NCBI GenBank assembly: GCA_945910005.1
Contig: OX246746.1
Coordinates: 18,789,779-18,853,778 of the forward strand
Origin: Isoperla grammatica
Taxonomy: Eukaryota; Arthropoda; Insecta; Plecoptera; Perlodidae
Reading direction: 5' to 3'
DNA length: 64,000 nt
The position numbers were made by a program, and so were the translations under genes. The notes beneath the pieces are model-generated. The model was not told the origin of the DNA. It saw only the letters and a list, made by a program, of their open reading frames with translations, and did no database searches. Positions 59,687-64,000 of the stretch are shown here, in pieces; position 1 is the stretch's first letter; each line of letters begins with the position of its first letter.

Positions 59687-61733
59687 TCAACTTTCTTCGC
59701 TCTCAGACGGAGGATCGATGGCCGTGTGCAACGTGATGCTAACCCCACGATTTATGCTGACGGCCGGATAAAATACGCCATACAGATCTTGAAATGCGAT
59801 GGGACCCTGTGGTTCTTCGTTGACGTAGAAGCTTAGTTGATGTCTATTGAGATCTAGTAGAATGCCGACCGTCGAACCCTGTTGGATACCTCCCTCGGAA
59901 CGCTCCTCGTGAATACTCCCGTGCATGAACCACGATCGGGTGCGGTCGATGTACATACTCCATCCCTTGTCGTCTTTACCTACAAGTCAAACAAACGTAC
60001 CGTTTAATAGCGTTATATCACTTGAGAAAGAGATTGGTTTCCAACAACTTAACTTAAAATAGCAGTCGTAAGTTGCTATAGGCAATGGCATGGGCAACCT
60101 TTTTCATCCGCGGGCCAAATTAAGATTTTCTGTATGGGCCGCGGGCCGAATTGTATTCTAGTATTGTAGACATCTATTTTAATTTGAATTGTATTGTTTT
60201 CCGCCATAGGTAATGCAAAATTGTATGATTGAAGTTTACAACCGCCCACCTAATCCAACAACTACAGCTAAGTTACTAAACTACCACTACCACCACCGTT
60301 ACTAATCTACTACCTCCACATGTACTTCAAGATTTTGTTAACATTACTTGCTTTAATGTGAAACCTGAAACTGCAACTTCTTAACAAGTTCTTCTTTCTT
60401 TGTTGGGATGCTCGTAACTGCAATGCACAAGGTATTCTTCAAATGTGCGTCTGTAAGACGGGATCGTACTTTCAACTTCGCTTTGGTTGAATTTAGCTTA
60501 TGTTGAAGGCGTTTCGATGTTATGCTCCCGACCCAGTCCCAGAGGGTACTTTACTAGTTTCATACTGCATAATCTCACTTAAATGTACTGCCGACCGCCT
60601 CGTAGCACGTACGGTATTACTATAGTCGAAAGTGCACAAACAACATTTTCAAGATACATTTAATTGAAACCGTTTTCAAAACTAAAATCCGGGCTATTTA
60701 TAATGGTATCTTCAGACAGTCTCGCAGTCGTGTAGGTTGCCCATGCCTGCTATAGACGAACACAATATTATAATCATATAATTTATCAAATGTGTTTCTC
60801 TATAGCAGCTTAGCATCACTATTTTAAGGCAAGATGTTGGATGCTATCTCTTTCACAAATTAATTTATACCTTATACAATTAATGTATTAGATCATGTAC
60901 GTATGTAGGCCTATGTATGTATGTATGTATGTATGTATGTATGTATGTATGTATGTATGTATGTACGTACGTATGTATGTATGTATGTATGTATGTATGT
61001 ATGTATGTATGTATGTATGTATGTATGTATGTATGTAGGTATGTATCTATGTATGTATGTATGTATGTATGTGTGTATGTGTGTATGTCAACGTATGCGC
61101 TAGTACGTAAATAAATGTCTGCTCAGAATAAATACATTGGACCAACCAACATCTCTTAAATATTTAAATATTCTTATTGAAACCTTTCAACAAGTGACAT
61201 ACAATTATTATCTGCAATTAATACAGTACACTCAGGTATCGTAATGCCGAAGCATACCTAATGTTTTAGTAAACGATTACAAACGAACAACGCTAAATGA
61301 CGGTGATTATTTGATTTTGTAGTTTTATAGCTTAGAGGTATCTGTGAAGTAGGCCTACAACAGAAAAAAGACAACTGTGTAACGTGGTTAGTACTTCAAT
61401 TATTTTCTGCAGCCATTCTGTGTACATGAGCTGAGTGTACGAGCTCTGAAATGCTTGTGTATCTATCTGTCAATGAAATGTGATTATTGCTCCAATTGTA
61501 AAGCTTACCAAGCATTTGATCCTTAGCCACATCCAGCCGCGCGATTCCGAAGCTGGGATCCGTGTCCGAATCAAACTTGTTAATTGAGAACTCCCAATAA
61601 TGCACTCCTCTCGAGAAGCCGACGCTGCCTAGAACAACTCTGTGCTCGTACCCTTCGCAGGCAACGGTGCAATTATCTTCCGAGAACTGTAGCTCAGGGG
61701 GCCCCACTGCCGGGTCAAATGTAAACCAAGCCA
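59687..61733 (-). CDS. TRIM9: TRIM9/TRIM67-like E3 ligase, last two coding exons (SPRY)
   Basis: On -, exon 61509-61733 (acceptor CTGTTTCAG, donor CTTG then GTAAGC) joins in frame to terminal exon 59687-59979 (acceptor GACTTGTAG; stop at 59687-59689). Together they give about 172 residues of a B30.2/SPRY domain: AWFTFDPAVG, EHRVVLGSVGFSRGVHYWEF and FGIARLDVAKDQMLG in the first; SWFMHGS, GILLDLNRHQLSFYVNEEPQ and FYPAVSINRGVSITLHT in the second. From memory these match the SPRY of TRIM9 and TRIM67, which carry RING, B-box, coiled coil, COS and FN3 before it and act in neurons (netrin receptor signalling, SNARE binding). The upstream exons lie off the right edge. Most invertebrates have one gene for both vertebrate paralogues, so I cannot separate the two. 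The exons are intact. Confidence 0.9.
60083..60748. mobile_element. hAT-like element in the TRIM9-like intron
   Basis: Ends CAATGGCATGGGCAACC and GGTTGCCCATGCCTG, with CGCGGGCC subterminal words. Flanks GCTATAGG and GCTATAGA form a near 8-bp duplication, off by a base depending on the edge chosen. Confidence 0.72.
60912..61087. repeat. (TATG)n tetranucleotide microsatellite
   Basis: About 44 units with a few interruptions (TACG, TAGG, TATC, TGTG variants) inside the intron of the TRIM9-like gene. Open frames across it are repeat artefacts. Confidence 0.97.
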
Positions 61734-62429
61734 CTGAAACAGACAATTACAACCATCACATTAATTAAAACAGTCATTAGCTTCTGTAAACAATGAGTCT
61801 TTGACCAGTAGCTGCCCTTGGGACATTTCGTCCTTACAATAACACAATCCGCTGAGACTCTCGTTCAAAACACAAACGGATCCATCTACTCTTGCACTGC
61901 CCCGCCCCTACTGGTATATTCATTTACTTCAGTATTAAATTACAACACTCACATTCGATGCAGCAATCAAGGGAACATGATTACAGAACTTGTATTTAAT
62001 ATTTACAATGCACCTTTACAGTTTGGTTCATATGGGTACGGTCGGATTGAAGGACTTTTTTTCTTTATAATACATGTATTATTAAAATATGGATTTTTGA
62101 GCTGAGAACATTCCATAATACCCACCAACTACTCAATCGGAGGGCCTGACAAGTAACAACATCACATCATTGTAAAAAAAATATATATAACGCCATTGAG
62201 TGTTTATTGTAGTAGGGTAAACGCCAACGCCAATGGTGCCGTTTGTCTACCACTTCGTGTACAGTCAACATACGTTAGTTGGCTAGTAGCAGAATGTAGA
62301 CGCACGAACGAATCACTGATCTGTACTAACTGTGCTCTGTCATCATCCAGTTCTGCTACTTACCGAATAGTTCAATAAAACAATACCATAGTTGTGTGGA
62401 GATTTCATGTTGACGATTAACTATCGTAA

Positions 62430-62728
62430 AGGTCTCTCACACCAAGAAGTAAGAGTGTTAGGGGAGTCAGGACCGCCCACAATTAGTTTCCAACTTAACA
62501 AGTGCGAATCACTAACGTTTTTCCAGATTATCTAGTACAATTTGGTTGCGTAAGGTTTTTTGACGAAAACCTGCTAGCACGTTTTCTTGTAGGTTACCGT
62601 CAAAAAACTTACCGCAACCAAATTGTACTAGATAATCGGGAAAAACGTTAGTGATTCGCGCTTGTTAAGTTGGAAACTAAATGTGGGCGGTCCTAATACT
62701 ATCTTATACTTCTTGCTGTGAGAGACCT
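62430..62728. mobile_element. Foldback element, 299 bp
   Basis: Inverted arms of about 140 bp from AGGTCTCTCACACCAAG to CTTGCTGTGAGAGACCT, with GACCGCCCACA / TGTGGGCGGTC and ACAATTTGGTTGCG / CGCAACCAAATTGT inside. Non-coding. Confidence 0.85.
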
Positions 62729-64000
62729 GTACTGAGTGTTGTAAGATTGTGATACATTATTTATTCATGACATTATGCCCATAAAAATAGAACCCTACAT
62801 TATAAGAACAATTTTCCAAAACTGTCGTTGATGCATTCAGCCACACGTGAGTAAGTGGGCAGCATTTCATTTGGGCTGGGATCAGCCCCCCCCCCCCCCC
62901 CCCTTCCCCTACACCTCAGCCACTGATACTACTGTAGTTGTCCAAACGATGATTGATTAATTAATGTTGTGACACGCTTTAGCGGTAGGACTGACTTGTA
63001 GCCCACAACGCAACCACAAACTTCACATCACGCTAGTATAATGTAATGTCCGGGTGTAACAGTTGGTAGCTGCCTAAGCGCAGAGGTGTTTCTGCTTCCA
63101 GAGTTTGTCTCAGTGAAGCTTGGCCAACTTTGGGTTGAACAACAATAGGCAGCTTGACAAATCTCCATTGTATATAAGTATTCGTAGCCTAAAACCAGTT
63201 TGACTAGCCAGGTTCGGTGCAACGTGGTGCAAGGGTTCTCATTTGATACATACATAGGCCGTAGACATACCCATACCTACATCACTTTACGGTGGTGATA
63301 TCGAATTACGTCAATCAATGAGTTTTCAGATCTTTGTCACTGCAATTCACTTTTTAAGTACCCAATTATTAGTATCTGAATTTTGTAAGAAAGTATGATA
63401 TGTAGGCCTATGTATATATGTAACGTGTTTAACTGTTCATTTATTTATTTTAATAACGGTTGCTGATAACTCATGAGTTTTAATTTATTCACAAGTGGCA
63501 TTTACATGGCAGAATAGAGTATCCTTTCGCAACTTGTTAATAGATTTAATGGCTAAAAAGGATATAACCTACATTGAAGTACATCAAGGGAGTGAAACCA
63601 ACCAGAAAGGAAAAAATGAAAAAAAAAATGCGGGGCTGAACGACTATATATATTAGCACTCGAACCAAAACTGAGGAAGATTCATATCTTCGAATTTGTC
63701 TACCGAAAACTTGTGTACTCGTCTTCCAAAACGAAATCAGAATGAAACTCAATTTCGCTTTCCTAAAACAATACTGACATTATTATTATTGCATAATTAT
63801 ACAGCTGACTACACACTTCACATCACGGAATTACATATTTATAGCTTTCGCAAAACTTTGTCTGCTTTCTTAGACACTACCCTCATATTTCAATCATCCC
63901 AAGTATAGACTATTTATCTTATGCATATCGTTATTCTGGAACGCAAATTAAATTCTTGCACAATCTGCAAATCCAGAATATAATAGTTGAGAGCAAACTT
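62729..64000. other. AT-rich DNA, probably intron of the TRIM9-like gene
   Basis: No further SPRY or FN3 exon was found. A poly-C tract lies at 62887-62903. Short ORFs have no family signature. Confidence 0.4.

Noticed and set aside
60917..61114. MYVC-repeat ORFs
   Set aside because: Translation of the TATG microsatellite.

Overview
The window is animal genomic DNA: genes are split by GT-AG introns, the sequence is AT-rich, and it is packed with eukaryotic mobile elements. Palindromic AGGCCT/CCTAGG-type words are very common. The parkin gene has the N-terminal extension I remember from insect parkin and not from vertebrates, so the source is most likely an invertebrate, probably marine. Phylum cannot be fixed from this window. 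A 200-base N run (31001-31200) shows this is a scaffolded assembly.

Two protein genes are securely identified, and both encode E3 ubiquitin ligases. A complete nine-exon parkin gene runs on the + strand from 42077 to 52942 (473 codons plus stop): ubiquitin-like domain, RING0, RING1, IBR, REP and RING2, with the catalytic cysteine and the PINK1-type serine present. On the - strand, 59687-61733 holds the last two coding exons of a TRIM9/TRIM67-type gene (SPRY domain); the rest lies beyond the right edge. The two genes converge, with about 6.7 kb of repeat-rich DNA between them.

The left part (1-26 kb) has no recognisable conserved gene apart from one clean unassigned exon (24053-24222) that may belong to a gene starting near 18.6 kb. 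It holds a pair of duplicated exon-like blocks, a 2.6-kb minisatellite of 70- and 72-bp units that stays open on both strands, and candidate - strand exons. It also holds a roughly 0.9-kb block present three times (about 7.2, 14.6 and 15.5 kb), each copy with a 152-bp module bounded by splice-like sites. A dead I-superfamily-like non-LTR retrotransposon (8287-14221, 10-bp target duplication) sits between copies A and B and is itself split by a 1.56-kb hAT element (8-bp target duplication) and a smaller insertion. An almost pure 806-bp (ACT)n tract lies at 23141-23946.

The middle part (26-38 kb) contains a decayed BEL/Pao LTR retrotransposon on the - strand (integrase, RT, protease, gag knuckle) that runs into the assembly gap. 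Next comes a tandem array of units of about 490 and 600 bp with poly-C tracts, flanked by two diverged copies of a larger block.

From 38 kb to the end, non-autonomous DNA transposons (hAT-like, TA-target and hairpin types), a nested foldback element, a tRNA-headed SINE family with an (ATTT)n tail, and microsatellites fill the intergenic DNA and the parkin and TRIM9 introns. No CRISPR, operon or bacterial feature is present, and no convincing functional tRNA or rRNA gene was seen.
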